Assembly (NCBI RefSeq): GCF_003813775.1
Contig: NZ_RPDH01000003.1
Coordinates: 248,001-312,000 of the forward strand
DNA from: Chitinophaga lutea
GTDB taxonomy: Bacteria > Bacteroidota > Bacteroidia > Chitinophagales > Chitinophagaceae
Direction: 5' to 3'
Length of the DNA stretch: 64,000 bases
In this document: positions 35,026 to 42,343 of the stretch, piece by piece
Layout: every line of letters begins with the position of its first letter
How positions within the stretch are numbered: the stretch's first letter is position 1
Position numbers and translations under genes: made by a program
Notes under the pieces: generated by a model
Database searches by the model: none
What the model was told of the DNA's origin: nothing
What the model saw: only the letters and a program-made list of their open reading frames with translations

Positions 35026-35291
35026 CAACCAGCATGGATATAAAGAACATCAGGCTTAACATCATCCAGGTGGCGGTTGTCGTGGTACAGACCGTTGCTG
35101 TTGTGATGTACGTTGGCCGGCAATCAGGGAAGATCGACAGCGTGAACGAATCTACCGCAAGAATTGAGCGCAACCAGGAGCGGGAAGCCGCTGATAACAA
35201 AATATGGAAGGCTAAGATTGAAGCCGATCTGGCTGACCTGAAAGTGCGAACGGCTCTTTTAGAAGCGAGAATCAATACAATGGTAAAGTAA
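35022..35291 (+). CDS. Small membrane protein with coiled coil
   Basis: 89 residues. One N-terminal membrane segment (LNIIQVAVVVVQTVAVVMYVG) followed by a charged helix with heptad pattern. The ATGA overlap with the gene before sets the start at 35022; an in-frame ATG at 35010 is possible. The layout fits a holin accessory protein or an inner-membrane spanin. Confidence 0.5.
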   Translation: MTTSMDIKNIRLNIIQVAVVVVQTVAVVMYVGRQSGKIDSVNESTARIERNQEREAADNKIWKAKIEADLADLKVRTALLEARINTMVK

Positions 35292-35665
35292 TGGCGACAA
35301 TCAATAATTACATCCGGAGCGAGCTCAACATCGTCGATCAACGTGGCGCGTCCTGGGTTCCATTCACGTTCACTTGCAACAATGAAAACGGGAATCTGAT
35401 CGACTGGAGTACCGCCCAGGAGATACGGGCCGATGTGATGAATTCAATCGGAACCATAGTTGCATCGTTCACCGCAGGTGATGGCCTGACAATAAAGGAA
35501 GGAGTCCCAACTGAGCTGGTGATGGAGAAGCCCGCCAACCGAAAGGACTTGCCGCCCGGAGTTTATCATTGGGACCTGCTGGTCCAGTTCACCAATGAAG
35601 TTGCTCAATGCCCAGTGGGCGGGAGCTACGTGGTAAAAGATCGTGTCACAATAAAAACCGTTTAA
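35291..35665 (+). CDS. Probable baseplate/fibre N-terminal domain-like protein
   Basis: 124 residues, beta-sandwich-like (RGASWVPFTFTCNNENG, then AQEIRADVMNSIGTIVASF, then LPPGVYHWDLLVQF), similar to the small upper-baseplate/adaptor domains that join fibres. It is followed directly by the collagen-containing spike, so it may anchor that protein. Confidence 0.55.
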   Translation: MATINNYIRSELNIVDQRGASWVPFTFTCNNENGNLIDWSTAQEIRADVMNSIGTIVASFTAGDGLTIKEGVPTELVMEKPANRKDLPPGVYHWDLLVQFTNEVAQCPVGGSYVVKDRVTIKTV

Positions 35666-35666
35666 C

Positions 35667-37808
35667 ATGAGCCAGATTGTAGGCTTGGAGGTCAGAATCG
35701 GCGGGAAGGATGGGAAATCCGCCTTCGACATCTGGAAGGAAGCCGGGAATGCCGGCACGGAAGCCGATTTCCTGCTTTCGATAAAGGGCGCCAAAGGTGA
35801 TAATGGAGCGCAGGGGCAGCAGGGAGCTCAGGGGCCGCAAGGTCCTGTCGGTCCAAAGGGCGACCCAGGCGATACAGGCGCGGCCGGCACACAAGGCCCA
35901 AAGGGCGATCAAGGAGATCCAGGGATAGTTGATACTACCCAATTTTACACCAAAACCCAGGTATACTCGCAGCAGGAGATTGATAGTATCGTAGCGGGTC
36001 TGCAGTCACAGCTATCAGCGCTGCAGAACGCCCAATTGGAAGTAGACGCCGGCGGGAACCTGGTGGTGACCCTACCGACAAATTCCGTGAATTTGAGCGC
36101 ATCGACCGTTAGGGGGCTGGTCAATGTGTGGCTTTGGCAGCTGATCACGGGACCGCAGCCTCCAGGTGGTGAAATCGGATTTGATGGCGGTGTATTCGTG
36201 CCAAATCCTGATCGGACATTCGTCGTTACGCCCAACGGCGCCGGTGATCTTGTTTTGAACGGGAGTAACTATCTGCCGGGCGACCTCCTGCTGATCAATC
36301 AAAATGTCAGATCGATAGACTTTAACGGAGTAGTTGGAAACGTTGACGGCAGCGACCTTCCGATAGTGTTGCGAAATGCGCATGGCACCTCTGTTACGGT
36401 GGGGAATCCGGCATTCGATAACACCGGGGGCGCCCCTCCATTTGCCATCCGGCTACGCAACAGCCGGGGAATACTGATTGCCGGCACTCATCCTGCCGAC
36501 TTTGTTATCAATGGCTCCGAGGTCGAAACGGTACCATCTGGCGGAAGCGAGCCGATTCGGGCGGTATACCGTAATGTGTCAGTGGAAGATTTTTCCGAAA
36601 AAATTCAAATTAGCTACACCACGATTCGTAAGGGCGGAACCGGAGTTGTGGCGAAAACTGAACCCAAAATAGACGATCCGCAAACGTGGTTCCCTAATCG
36701 GGAGCTTTCACGCTTCATTCTTTCCAACAACGTTATCGATGGCACCTATAGCGAAGGCGCATATATCGGCCACTCGTCTGCTTTTCACAACCCCATCACC
36801 AATGCACCATCAGGAGATACAACCTATGGCGCTGCACCAGGTGGTGACTTCAAAACGCCCATCATGTGGAACGGCGTCAAGGTCTGCTATAATGTAGTTC
36901 GCAATACCGGCAGGGATGGTATCCAGATAGCGGCATCAAAAAACATCGAAGTTGCCAGCAATGAGGTAACAAACTGGGCAACAGTTGTGCATGTTGCACG
37001 GGAGGCCCACATGGGAGGCATTCTAATTGGCGGCCGCTGTGAGCTATCGAATGTCCATGACAATATGATTCACGACGCGTGGGGTGAGATGTTCCAGTTT
37101 TTCGGCACAGGGCCGGGCCATATTTTCAAAAACAACCTGTGCTACAATATCGATGCCTCGGCCATACGCGGCGATCTTATCACCCTGGCCGGTCGAAAAG
37201 GGTATGTAGGCTCCGAATACAACCCGGCGCAGATCACTTTTGAGGGCAACACAGTTTCTCGATGCAAAAACCTGGGCTCGCTGGTCAGGGTGAACGGCTA
37301 TTACAATAAGACGGCCGAGAATGGCGCCAATCCTACGCAGCAAGTACCGGACCCACAGAATCCGGGCGAAATGATTACGGTGCCCCTGCCGATGGTCATC
37401 ATGAAGAAAAACATTCTGATGGCCATCCATAACGATAGCGGCACGGGCGATAACTACGTACCATACTATGTTTACACAGAAAACCCACAGGATTATGGGT
37501 ACGAGAACATAGTCACCTTCCCGCTGGCCGGCGCCGATGCAAATACAACCTTCCGCACGGAAGCGCTGGCCGACGTGGACAAAACGAACTTCTATCTGCC
37601 TAATTCCGGCTCAGTCACCCAGGGCTTCAGAAAGTTGCAACCGTTGGGGCCGGTTGAGCTTGCCGATGGCATCCAGATTGCAAACCCGAGCCAGCCTACA
37701 ACACAGGTAAGCAACCTGATCGAGGGGGAATATGTCTTCCGGGTAACGGGAACCAACGTGGCCGGCGTGAGTGTATCCGACACAGTAACCGTAAACGTTC
37801 AACCATGA
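35667..37808 (+). CDS. Tail spike: collagen-like stalk plus beta-helix
   Basis: 713 residues. The opening 40 residues (VGLEVRIGGKDGKSAFDIWK) are an adaptor; a collagen-like Gly-x-y stalk follows (about 45-90); next a short coiled coil; then a right-handed parallel beta-helix (about 170-600, NSRGILIAG, NVVRNTGRDGIQIAAS and similar turns), the fold of polysaccharide-degrading spikes. The end is an Ig-like strand domain (IEGEYVFRVTGTNVAG). Likely recognises, and maybe cuts, a surface sugar; no catalytic residues could be fixed. Confidence 0.8.
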   Translation: MSQIVGLEVRIGGKDGKSAFDIWKEAGNAGTEADFLLSIKGAKGDNGAQGQQGAQGPQGPVGPKGDPGDTGAAGTQGPKGDQGDPGIVDTTQFYTKTQVYSQQEIDSIVAGLQSQLSALQNAQLEVDAGGNLVVTLPTNSVNLSASTVRGLVNVWLWQLITGPQPPGGEIGFDGGVFVPNPDRTFVVTPNGAGDLVLNGSNYLPGDLLLINQNVRSIDFNGVVGNVDGSDLPIVLRNAHGTSVTVGNPAFDNTGGAPPFAIRLRNSRGILIAGTHPADFVINGSEVETVPSGGSEPIRAVYRNVSVEDFSEKIQISYTTIRKGGTGVVAKTEPKIDDPQTWFPNRELSRFILSNNVIDGTYSEGAYIGHSSAFHNPITNAPSGDTTYGAAPGGDFKTPIMWNGVKVCYNVVRNTGRDGIQIAASKNIEVASNEVTNWATVVHVAREAHMGGILIGGRCELSNVHDNMIHDAWGEMFQFFGTGPGHIFKNNLCYNIDASAIRGDLITLAGRKGYVGSEYNPAQITFEGNTVSRCKNLGSLVRVNGYYNKTAENGANPTQQVPDPQNPGEMITVPLPMVIMKKNILMAIHNDSGTGDNYVPYYVYTENPQDYGYENIVTFPLAGADANTTFRTEALADVDKTNFYLPNSGSVTQGFRKLQPLGPVELADGIQIANPSQPTTQVSNLIEGEYVFRVTGTNVAGVSVSDTVTVNVQP

Positions 37809-38047
37809 GACCCTACGAAGTAAAAGACCGTGCAATTAAAAGCCTGGCTTACCGCGAGAAAATAACCGAAGAGCAGGCCGCACAGATCATCGATGGGCTG
37901 CTTTCCGGCAAGCGTAAAATCGTCATCCGCGGGACACAATCTGCGACCGTGTTGTCGCTCGATGGCCACCCGCAGCTGACGAAGGAAACATTTTCTGAAC
38001 AGATGCGGCGTATTGCCGCGCATAAAGCAAAAAACAAATATAGATGA
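37805..38047 (+). CDS. Small phage protein, unknown function
   Basis: 80 residues, basic, with KITEEQAAQIIDGLLSGKRKIVIRG. Overlaps the spike gene by 4 bases and the next gene by 4 bases. May be a small DNA-related or chaperone protein; no family recognised. Confidence 0.5.
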   Translation: MRPYEVKDRAIKSLAYREKITEEQAAQIIDGLLSGKRKIVIRGTQSATVLSLDGHPQLTKETFSEQMRRIAAHKAKNKYR

Positions 38048-38616
38048 GATGGATAATCTTTTTGCTGGTGCTGTTCGCCAGCTGTAAAACATCAGAACAG
38101 ATCGCCGCAGAAAAAGCTGCCAAACAGGAGCGACAACGCCGCGAGCAGGCCGCCAAGGATGAACGAGCCAGGCAGGAGCGCCTGCAGCTGCTCAAGGATA
38201 TGCGCAAGGCCTTCCCCTGCGACACTCCGAGTGTCAAGGAGGACACTGTTTATCTCCCCGGAGCACCTGATACAGCTTATGCACCCGGTCGAACCGATAC
38301 TGTACGCATCACCCGTACATTAACAGTTCGTGATCGTGGTGACCTGCAGGCTATGAAGGACAGCATGGATGCAGCCAGGTACCAGATAGAACTCCGCGAT
38401 CAGCACATCCAGGACGCGAAAGAGGATTATGCCGATTTGCGCCATGCTCATGCAAAAGAGGTGCAGCGGGCCGATAAGGAAGAGGCACAGAAAAAGAAAT
38501 GGCGCACCCGATGTTGGGCTGGCGGTGGCACGATCATCGGCGCCATTGTGCTGTGGCTTCTGCTGGCCGGGAAGCTATCGTTCGTAACTGGAATTTTTAA
38601 ACGTCTTTTCGGATGA
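38044..38616 (+). CDS. Possible single-chain spanin (lipoprotein plus C-terminal TM)
   Basis: 190 residues. It begins with a lipoprotein signal, MRWIIFLLVLFASC, where FASC fits a lipobox at Cys14. A long charged region with coiled-coil character follows, and the protein ends with one hydrophobic segment (GGTIIGAIVLWLLLAGKLSF, about 160-180). An outer-membrane lipid anchor at one end and an inner-membrane helix at the other is the layout of the one-piece spanins, which fuse the membranes in the last lysis step. Function is inferred from this layout and the neighbouring lysis genes. Confidence 0.6.
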   Translation: MRWIIFLLVLFASCKTSEQIAAEKAAKQERQRREQAAKDERARQERLQLLKDMRKAFPCDTPSVKEDTVYLPGAPDTAYAPGRTDTVRITRTLTVRDRGDLQAMKDSMDAARYQIELRDQHIQDAKEDYADLRHAHAKEVQRADKEEAQKKKWRTRCWAGGGTIIGAIVLWLLLAGKLSFVTGIFKRLFG

Positions 38617-39014
38617 AGTTTTTAACTCAAACAAAGTTTTATGACCCAACAGCTGGCGTTAGGGGCAATTGCATGATGGCATGCTATGCCAGCTTTTTCG
38701 ATCTCGAATTATCCCAAGTCCCAGCTATCGAGGAACTGTTCGATGATGAAAGCGTTTCCTGGTATGAGCGGCTTGTGAATTGGCTGAATTCATTGGGATA
38801 TGATGAGGAACGCAATCATTTTAAGCAAGGAAGGCCGGTAGACCCTGCTGAATCTGGCTACAAGGATTATTACTTCGCAGTCGGGCCAGCGTCGCGCGGA
38901 GTGCATCATATGGTCATCTATCGGCATGGCAAACTGGTCCATGACCCACACCCGAGCAGGGAGGGACTGTTGCAGGTGGATGGTTTTATCACGCTTAAAA
39001 AGTTGACTCAATGA
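38613..39014 (+). CDS. Papain-like/C39-like phage protein
   Basis: 133 residues. A Cys in RGNCMMACYASFFDLEL and a later His in GVHHMVIYRHGKLVHDPHP form a Cys-His-Asp set in the order of papain-like peptidases of the C39 or NlpC-related kinds. Could cut a peptide, or be a decayed member. Between the spanin-like and endolysin genes, so a role in lysis or wall processing is plausible. Confidence 0.55.
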   Translation: MKFLTQTKFYDPTAGVRGNCMMACYASFFDLELSQVPAIEELFDDESVSWYERLVNWLNSLGYDEERNHFKQGRPVDPAESGYKDYYFAVGPASRGVHHMVIYRHGKLVHDPHPSREGLLQVDGFITLKKLTQ

Positions 39015-39583
39015 CCAACAAAGAAATGTTCCTTATCTGCAAGGTTAGCAATCCCGACCAGGTTGACGCGGTAATTCAAAAGATCGAGGCAGGTAAACCC
39101 CGGTACCAGTTCGTTGCCCAGATCACCGGTGTGCCCTGGTTTTTTATATCGGTTGTTCACCAGCTGGAATCCGGCGGCAAATTCACCACGCACCTGCACA
39201 ACGGCGACCCGCTCACTGCGCGTACCAAGAAGCATCCCGCCGGCCGGCCGCTCAACGGAGAACCGCCGTTTACATGGGAAGAAAGTGCAGTGGATGCGCT
39301 CACCCTCATGGGTTACGCCCGGAAAGAGGCCAAACCGGGCGAAAAGAAGACCGAAAGCCTCACGTGGGGTATTACTTCCATACTCGACCGGCTGGAGCGG
39401 TATAACGGGCTCGGATATCGTAAGGTGGGCATTCCTTCGCCGTACTTATGGTCGGGAAGCCAGCATTACGAAAAAGGGAAGTTCGTGGCCGACGGTGAAT
39501 ATAATCCCAATGCGGTAAGCAAGCAGATCGGCGCCGCGGTTATTCTGGTGAGGATGATGGATAGAGGATTGATTCAGTTATAA
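39011..39583 (+). CDS. Endolysin, lysozyme-like
   Basis: 190 residues. Contains the pattern VVHQLESGGKFTTHLHNGDPLTARTKKHPAGRP, with Glu before SGG as the likely acid, as in phage-type lysozyme-like wall hydrolases of Bacteroidetes; LTWGITSILDRLERYNGLGYRK follows. It cuts the glycan chains of peptidoglycan at the end of the phage cycle. No signal sequence, so export must depend on the holin. Ends by overlapping the toxin gene of the opposite strand by six bases. Confidence 0.8.
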   Translation: MTNKEMFLICKVSNPDQVDAVIQKIEAGKPRYQFVAQITGVPWFFISVVHQLESGGKFTTHLHNGDPLTARTKKHPAGRPLNGEPPFTWEESAVDALTLMGYARKEAKPGEKKTESLTWGITSILDRLERYNGLGYRKVGIPSPYLWSGSQHYEKGKFVADGEYNPNAVSKQIGAAVILVRMMDRGLIQL

Positions 39584-39985
39584 TACGAGATCTACGGCTA
39601 TATCTTTTAGGCGCTTTCTGATGTCCTTAATAACCATTGTTTCCTGTGTGGCTTTGTCGTACATCGCAATTAAATAGACTACGGAATCAATAACATGTAT
39701 TTTAGCAATTATCCTTGCAGCGCCAGACTTGCCAGAATTTTTGCCCGTAATCTGCATGCGAATCTTATAGCAATCCATGCCCAAGGCAGCTTCCACACAT
39801 GAAAGCGGGTCACTTTCTAGTATTGTGTTGAGATTAGAAATGTCGGAGGCGATAGAGGGATATTTTTTTGCCAGTTTTTTGATATCTCGCTTACAGACAT
39901 CAGTTACAATAACCTCATAACTCTTTAAGGAATTCTGAGAGGGACTGGCCTTTTCTTCGTCCTGCGTGGATTTCTTTTGCTTCAT
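39578..39985 (-). CDS. RelE/ParE-type toxin
   Basis: 135 residues. The region SYEVIVTDVCKRDIKKLAKKYPSI and the later YKIRMQITGKNSGKSGAARIIAKI plus VYLIAMYDKATQ fit the RelE/ParE fold. Usually cuts mRNA on the ribosome or inhibits gyrase; which one cannot be told. Its first 70 bases overlap the end of the antitoxin gene, so the two are co-translated. Placed between late and lysogeny genes, the usual site for a stabilising moron. Confidence 0.75.
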   Translation of the reverse strand: MKQKKSTQDEEKASPSQNSLKSYEVIVTDVCKRDIKKLAKKYPSIASDISNLNTILESDPLSCVEAALGMDCYKIRMQITGKNSGKSGAARIIAKIHVIDSVVYLIAMYDKATQETMVIKDIRKRLKDIAVDLVL

Positions 39986-40136
39986 GCAGACTGCGCATTA
40001 TTTTATTGACTTGTCTTTTTGCTTTTAGCTTCAAGATGCAACGTTGAAACCAACCCACATTTTTTGGGCGAAGAGGGGCCGGGGATTCAGTAGTTGCTTG
40101 GTAACGCCTGTTGCTAATTTCGAGTGTTGTTGCCAT
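39915..40136 (-). CDS. Antitoxin of RelE/ParE-type pair
   Basis: 73 residues from the ATG at 40136. The basic N-terminal half (LKLKAKRQVNKIMRSLHEAK) is followed by a C-terminal GRRKGQSLSEFLKEL, which looks like the toxin-binding tail of Phd/RelB-type antitoxins. It precedes and overlaps the toxin gene. Family not exactly known. Confidence 0.65.
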   Translation of the reverse strand: MATTLEISNRRYQATTESPAPLRPKNVGWFQRCILKLKAKRQVNKIMRSLHEAKEIHAGRRKGQSLSEFLKEL

Positions 40137-40260
40137 GATTTTGTTCTTTAAAACGTGAACTAACGTGGGCACTTATTGGAAGGCATCATTCAGTCGCGCT
40201 ATTGATTCTCAGGTATAAGATGCTGTTTTAGGACTTATTGGTAGTGCAAATTCCAAACCA

Positions 40261-40280
40261 ATTGCTACGAAATTAGCAAT
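40261..40280. repeat. Inverted repeat ATTGCTA / TAGCAAT
   Basis: Perfect 7-bp arms with a 6-base spacer, upstream of the antitoxin gene, with a further TTAGCAA nearby (40289). A possible operator. The surrounding 330 bases (40173-40510) are AT-rich and contain no gene. Confidence 0.45.
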
Positions 40281-40379
40281 AGCCAAATTATTAGCAAATT
40301 AAAATTTACAAGTGGTAATTTAAAAACTGCACAAATAATTGATAATCATATGAGATGTTAAAATTGAAATTCCAATGTT

Positions 40380-40416
40380 GTACGAAAATAGTACGAATGT
40401 TGTACTGAATCAGTAC
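40380..40416. promoter_or_regulatory. Four GTAC sites spaced exactly 11 bp, probable operator
   Basis: GTAC occurs at 40380, 40391, 40402 and 40413, so every 11 bases, about one helix turn. Flanks vary (GAAAATA, GAATGTT, TGAATCA). Such phasing suggests cooperative binding of a repressor on one face of DNA, in the region between the toxin-antitoxin pair and the divergent gene at 40511. Confidence 0.55.
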
Positions 40417-40443
40417 TAAAACGGCCCAAATCTGGTCAGATAA

Positions 40444-40472
40444 TTTGATTAAAATATTTTGTTTTAATCAAA
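40444..40472. promoter_or_regulatory. Palindromic operator over promoter
   Basis: TTTGATTAAAA and its perfect complement, 11-bp arms with a 7-base spacer. The right half overlaps the -33 box, so binding would block the promoter of the gene at 40511. Confidence 0.6.
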
Positions 40473-40488
40473 CATAGCTGTATCTTTG
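40458..40488 (+). promoter_or_regulatory. Promoter, TTTG-N19-TATCTTTG
   Basis: TTTG at 40458-40461, 19 bases, TATCTTTG at 40481-40488: a full Bacteroidetes-type housekeeping promoter. Drives 40511. Confidence 0.75.
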
Positions 40489-40510
40489 TTGCAACAAAAC
40501 AAACAAGCAC

Positions 40511-40738
40511 ATGAAAAAGAACAGCAAAGAGTTTGAAGAATTGAGAGCGCAATTTGAGCATGATCTTGTTAAAGGCGAAAATATGCCCTATGTAGGCGCT
40601 CAACCTGAACGCGAGCCGCGGGACAGCCACTACTATTACACCAATGGCCAGATTAACGACCTGTTTATTGTTTACATGGCCGGTTATCAAAACGCAAAGT
40701 GCCTGGCTAGGATTGGGGATTTAAACCTTAACGAATAA
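40511..40738 (+). CDS. Small phage protein, unknown function
   Basis: 75 residues, acidic helical start (NSKEFEELRAQFEHDLVKGEN) followed by a Tyr-rich middle, DSHYYYTNG. The only gene controlled by the 40458 promoter with its operator; likely an early or lysogeny-linked protein. No family recognised. Confidence 0.6.
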   Translation: MKKNSKEFEELRAQFEHDLVKGENMPYVGAQPEREPRDSHYYYTNGQINDLFIVYMAGYQNAKCLARIGDLNLNE

Positions 40739-40747
40739 AATTGTCAC

Positions 40748-40769
40748 CGGGCCGGGTGACTCCGGCCCG
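40748..40769 (+). other. GC-rich hairpin between small genes
   Basis: CGGGCCGG and CCGGCCCG with a 6-base loop, without a T-run; a pause or RNA stability element rather than a complete terminator. Confidence 0.45.
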
Positions 40770-40784
40770 TAATCAAACAATACG

Positions 40785-40994
40785 ATGACCAAATCGGAAC
40801 AGAATAAACGTGGCGGCGCCCGCGTCGGGGCGGGTAATAAAAAAGGCTCTACTCGCGTAACGGTTAAAAGAATTCAGAAGCCGCTTACTATCTTGCCCGA
40901 CATTTATGAAGCATTCTATGCCCGATACGGCCGCGGGTGGTCCCGCCGAGTGGAGGAATTAATGAAAGAAGAGATGGCGAAAACCGGCCCATAA
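40785..40994 (+). CDS. Small basic phage protein
   Basis: 69 residues starting TKSEQNKRGGARVGAGNKKG, a motif common in small phage/mobile-element DNA-related proteins, then KPLTILPDIYEAFYARYG. Probably DNA-binding or regulatory, function unknown. Followed by a terminator. Confidence 0.6.
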   Translation: MTKSEQNKRGGARVGAGNKKGSTRVTVKRIQKPLTILPDIYEAFYARYGRGWSRRVEELMKEEMAKTGP

Positions 40995-41061
40995 TACTTT
41001 ACAGTGCTACGGGTTCCCGTAAATACAATCCTTGTAATGTGAGTACCTTCGCCTTACATAA

Positions 41062-41069
41062 TATTTTTG
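41062..41069 (+). promoter_or_regulatory. TATTTTTG -7 element directly before terminator
   Basis: Perfect TAnnTTTG match, but a terminator stem starts only 20 bases later, so any transcript would be about 40 bases long. It might serve attenuation, or be chance in AT-rich DNA. Confidence 0.35.
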
Positions 41070-41088
41070 TTTCAAGTAACATTTTTGG

Positions 41089-41115
41089 GCCGGGGTATTT
41101 ACCCCGGCTTTTTTT
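41089..41115 (+). terminator. Rho-independent terminator
   Basis: GCCGGGG / CCCCGGC with a TATTTA loop (41089-41108), then seven T. Ends the 40511-40994 unit; convergent to the XRE gene. Confidence 0.9.
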
Positions 41116-41119
41116 CGGT

Positions 41120-41341
41120 TTAATCGGCCGGTGCCATATTAATATCGAGATAGAATTTCAATGCGCTGCAGATGCGCACCAGCGTGTTGATTTCAAAGTT
41201 ACTTTTCCCGAGTTCGATATCGGCGATTGTCGCCTGGCGAAGGCTGGCCAGGTTCGCTAAATCCGCCTGTGAATACCCGCGGTGCTCGCGGGCCTGTTTG
41301 ATCATCTGGCCGATGTGATGAAGGTGTGAAGGTGTGCTCAT
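41120..41341 (-). CDS. XRE-family regulator (HipB-like)
   Basis: 73 residues, one HTH_3 domain: IGQMIKQAREHRGYSQADLANLASLRQATIADIELGKSN. It overlaps the gene before by 4 bases and shares its promoter. The order, unknown protein then XRE protein, resembles HigBA-type toxin-antitoxin pairs; it may bind the palindrome at 41690. Confidence 0.85.
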   Translation of the reverse strand: MSTPSHLHHIGQMIKQAREHRGYSQADLANLASLRQATIADIELGKSNFEINTLVRICSALKFYLDINMAPAD

Positions 41342-41664
41342 TGTTCTAGGTATATTGGTTCCTGAAAAGATTCAATTTCGAAATCGGCCAGGATGTCGGC
41401 CACTGTGTTATAGTTCTTGTCCATGCCTGTTTCGTCGATAACCCACTCCATATCAATCATCTGGGCATCTTGTTTGCGGGCGGTCGAGGTTACGAATGAC
41501 AACACCCTCGCATTGTGCCGTAAGTAGTTGTTCCTGCCGTTGCAGCGGTGGTCTGATACCCGGATGATCAGTTCGTCTCCATCTGAATCAACACACTTAA
41601 TGTACTGAGTTCGACGGCCTTCAGCCTGTTTAAGAAGTGAATTGATCGTTTCAGAAAGTGTCAT
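41338..41664 (-). CDS. Partner protein of XRE regulator, unknown (toxin candidate)
   Basis: 108 residues from the ATG at 41664. Contains TQYIKCVDSDGDELIIRVSDHRC and NARVLSFVTST. No RelE signature was recognised. It is transcribed ahead of, and coupled to, the XRE gene, a HigB-like position; toxicity is only suggested by that order. Confidence 0.55.
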   Translation of the reverse strand: MTLSETINSLLKQAEGRRTQYIKCVDSDGDELIIRVSDHRCNGRNNYLRHNARVLSFVTSTARKQDAQMIDMEWVIDETGMDKNYNTVADILADFEIESFQEPIYLEQ

Positions 41665-41682
41665 AACATTTGGTTTACAACA

Positions 41683-41690
41683 CAAATATA
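41683..41690 (-). promoter_or_regulatory. Promoter -7 element of the 41664/41341 operon
   Basis: TATATTTG on the minus strand, 19 bases before the start codon. It touches the 18-bp palindrome, so the operon is likely repressed by its own XRE product. Confidence 0.65.
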
Positions 41691-41707
41691 ATACGTTATA
41701 ACGTATT
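41690..41707. promoter_or_regulatory. Perfect 18-bp palindrome, operator
   Basis: AATACGTTATAACGTATT, a complete palindrome directly upstream of the -7 element. Typical of a dimeric HTH regulator site. Confidence 0.7.
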
Positions 41708-41737
41708 GGCATAATATTTTTTGCTAGAAGCGCGATC

Positions 41738-42043
41738 CTACTTCGGGTTGGTCAACTCGTTAATATCCGGCGGCAATATCCCCTTCAGTTTCAGGAAGTA
41801 GGACAGTTGTATAAGGACCTCCGAGGATGAGGAGTATTCGTCCTCTCGGCCGTAGTGGAAAAGGACATCCATCTGATGCGCGTCAATCCGTGGGTTGGCT
41901 GCGGGAATGACCCGAACGAAGATTGCGGGAATCCCGCCACAGAAAAAGTACATGCCTTCGGCTTCGCCATCCAGCGGTTCGCAGCGCCAGAATTCCGGCA
42001 TGTGATGCAGGCCCCTGGTTTGTTTCATTGGATTTTCTTCCAT
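41738..42043 (-). CDS. Phage accessory protein, unknown
   Basis: 101 residues: HHMPEFWRCEPLDGEAEGMYFFCGGIPAIFVRV, acidic and aromatic. A second ATG six codons in is possible. Separated from the 41664 operon by the operator region. No family recognised. Confidence 0.55.
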   Translation of the reverse strand: MEENPMKQTRGLHHMPEFWRCEPLDGEAEGMYFFCGGIPAIFVRVIPAANPRIDAHQMDVLFHYGREDEYSSSSEVLIQLSYFLKLKGILPPDINELTNPK

Positions 42044-42078
42044 CGTTTTTTTTTGTTAAATTATGGAAAATACGCGTT

Positions 42079-42324
42079 ATGGGGAGTATAACTGAAATGT
42101 TCAATATTACCGTCGATGGGTACGAGTACCGGGTGACCGAGATTGTGGACGATCTCTCCAGCACCTTCGCCGTGGAGATTGAGGGTGACCCGGTTGTTTT
42201 CAAAGTGGACGAAGAAAGCATCTCCCTGCAGGCGGTGGACCATGAATACGGGATTGATCACCACCTGGACCGGCTGTATGCCCAGATCGCCAGCGCCATC
42301 GAGGATTACCTGGAATCTCTGTAA
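42079..42324 (+). CDS. Small acidic phage protein, unknown
   Basis: 81 residues from the ATG at 42079, strongly acidic: ITVDGYEYRVTEIVDDLSSTFAVEIEGDP. The longer upstream reading frame crosses the minus-strand gene and is not supported. 19 bases before the SRAP gene, likely one unit. Confidence 0.55.
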   Translation: MGSITEMFNITVDGYEYRVTEIVDDLSSTFAVEIEGDPVVFKVDEESISLQAVDHEYGIDHHLDRLYAQIASAIEDYLESL

Positions 42325-42343
42325 TTTACCAAAAAAAACCACC

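Noticed and set aside
32669..37808. Diversity-generating retroelement for fibre variation
   Set aside because: No reverse transcriptase and no template/variable repeat pair seen near the fibre and spike genes.
40380..40416. CRISPR array
   Set aside because: The GTAC units are only 4 bases in an 11-base period, far too short for CRISPR repeats, and no cas genes are present.
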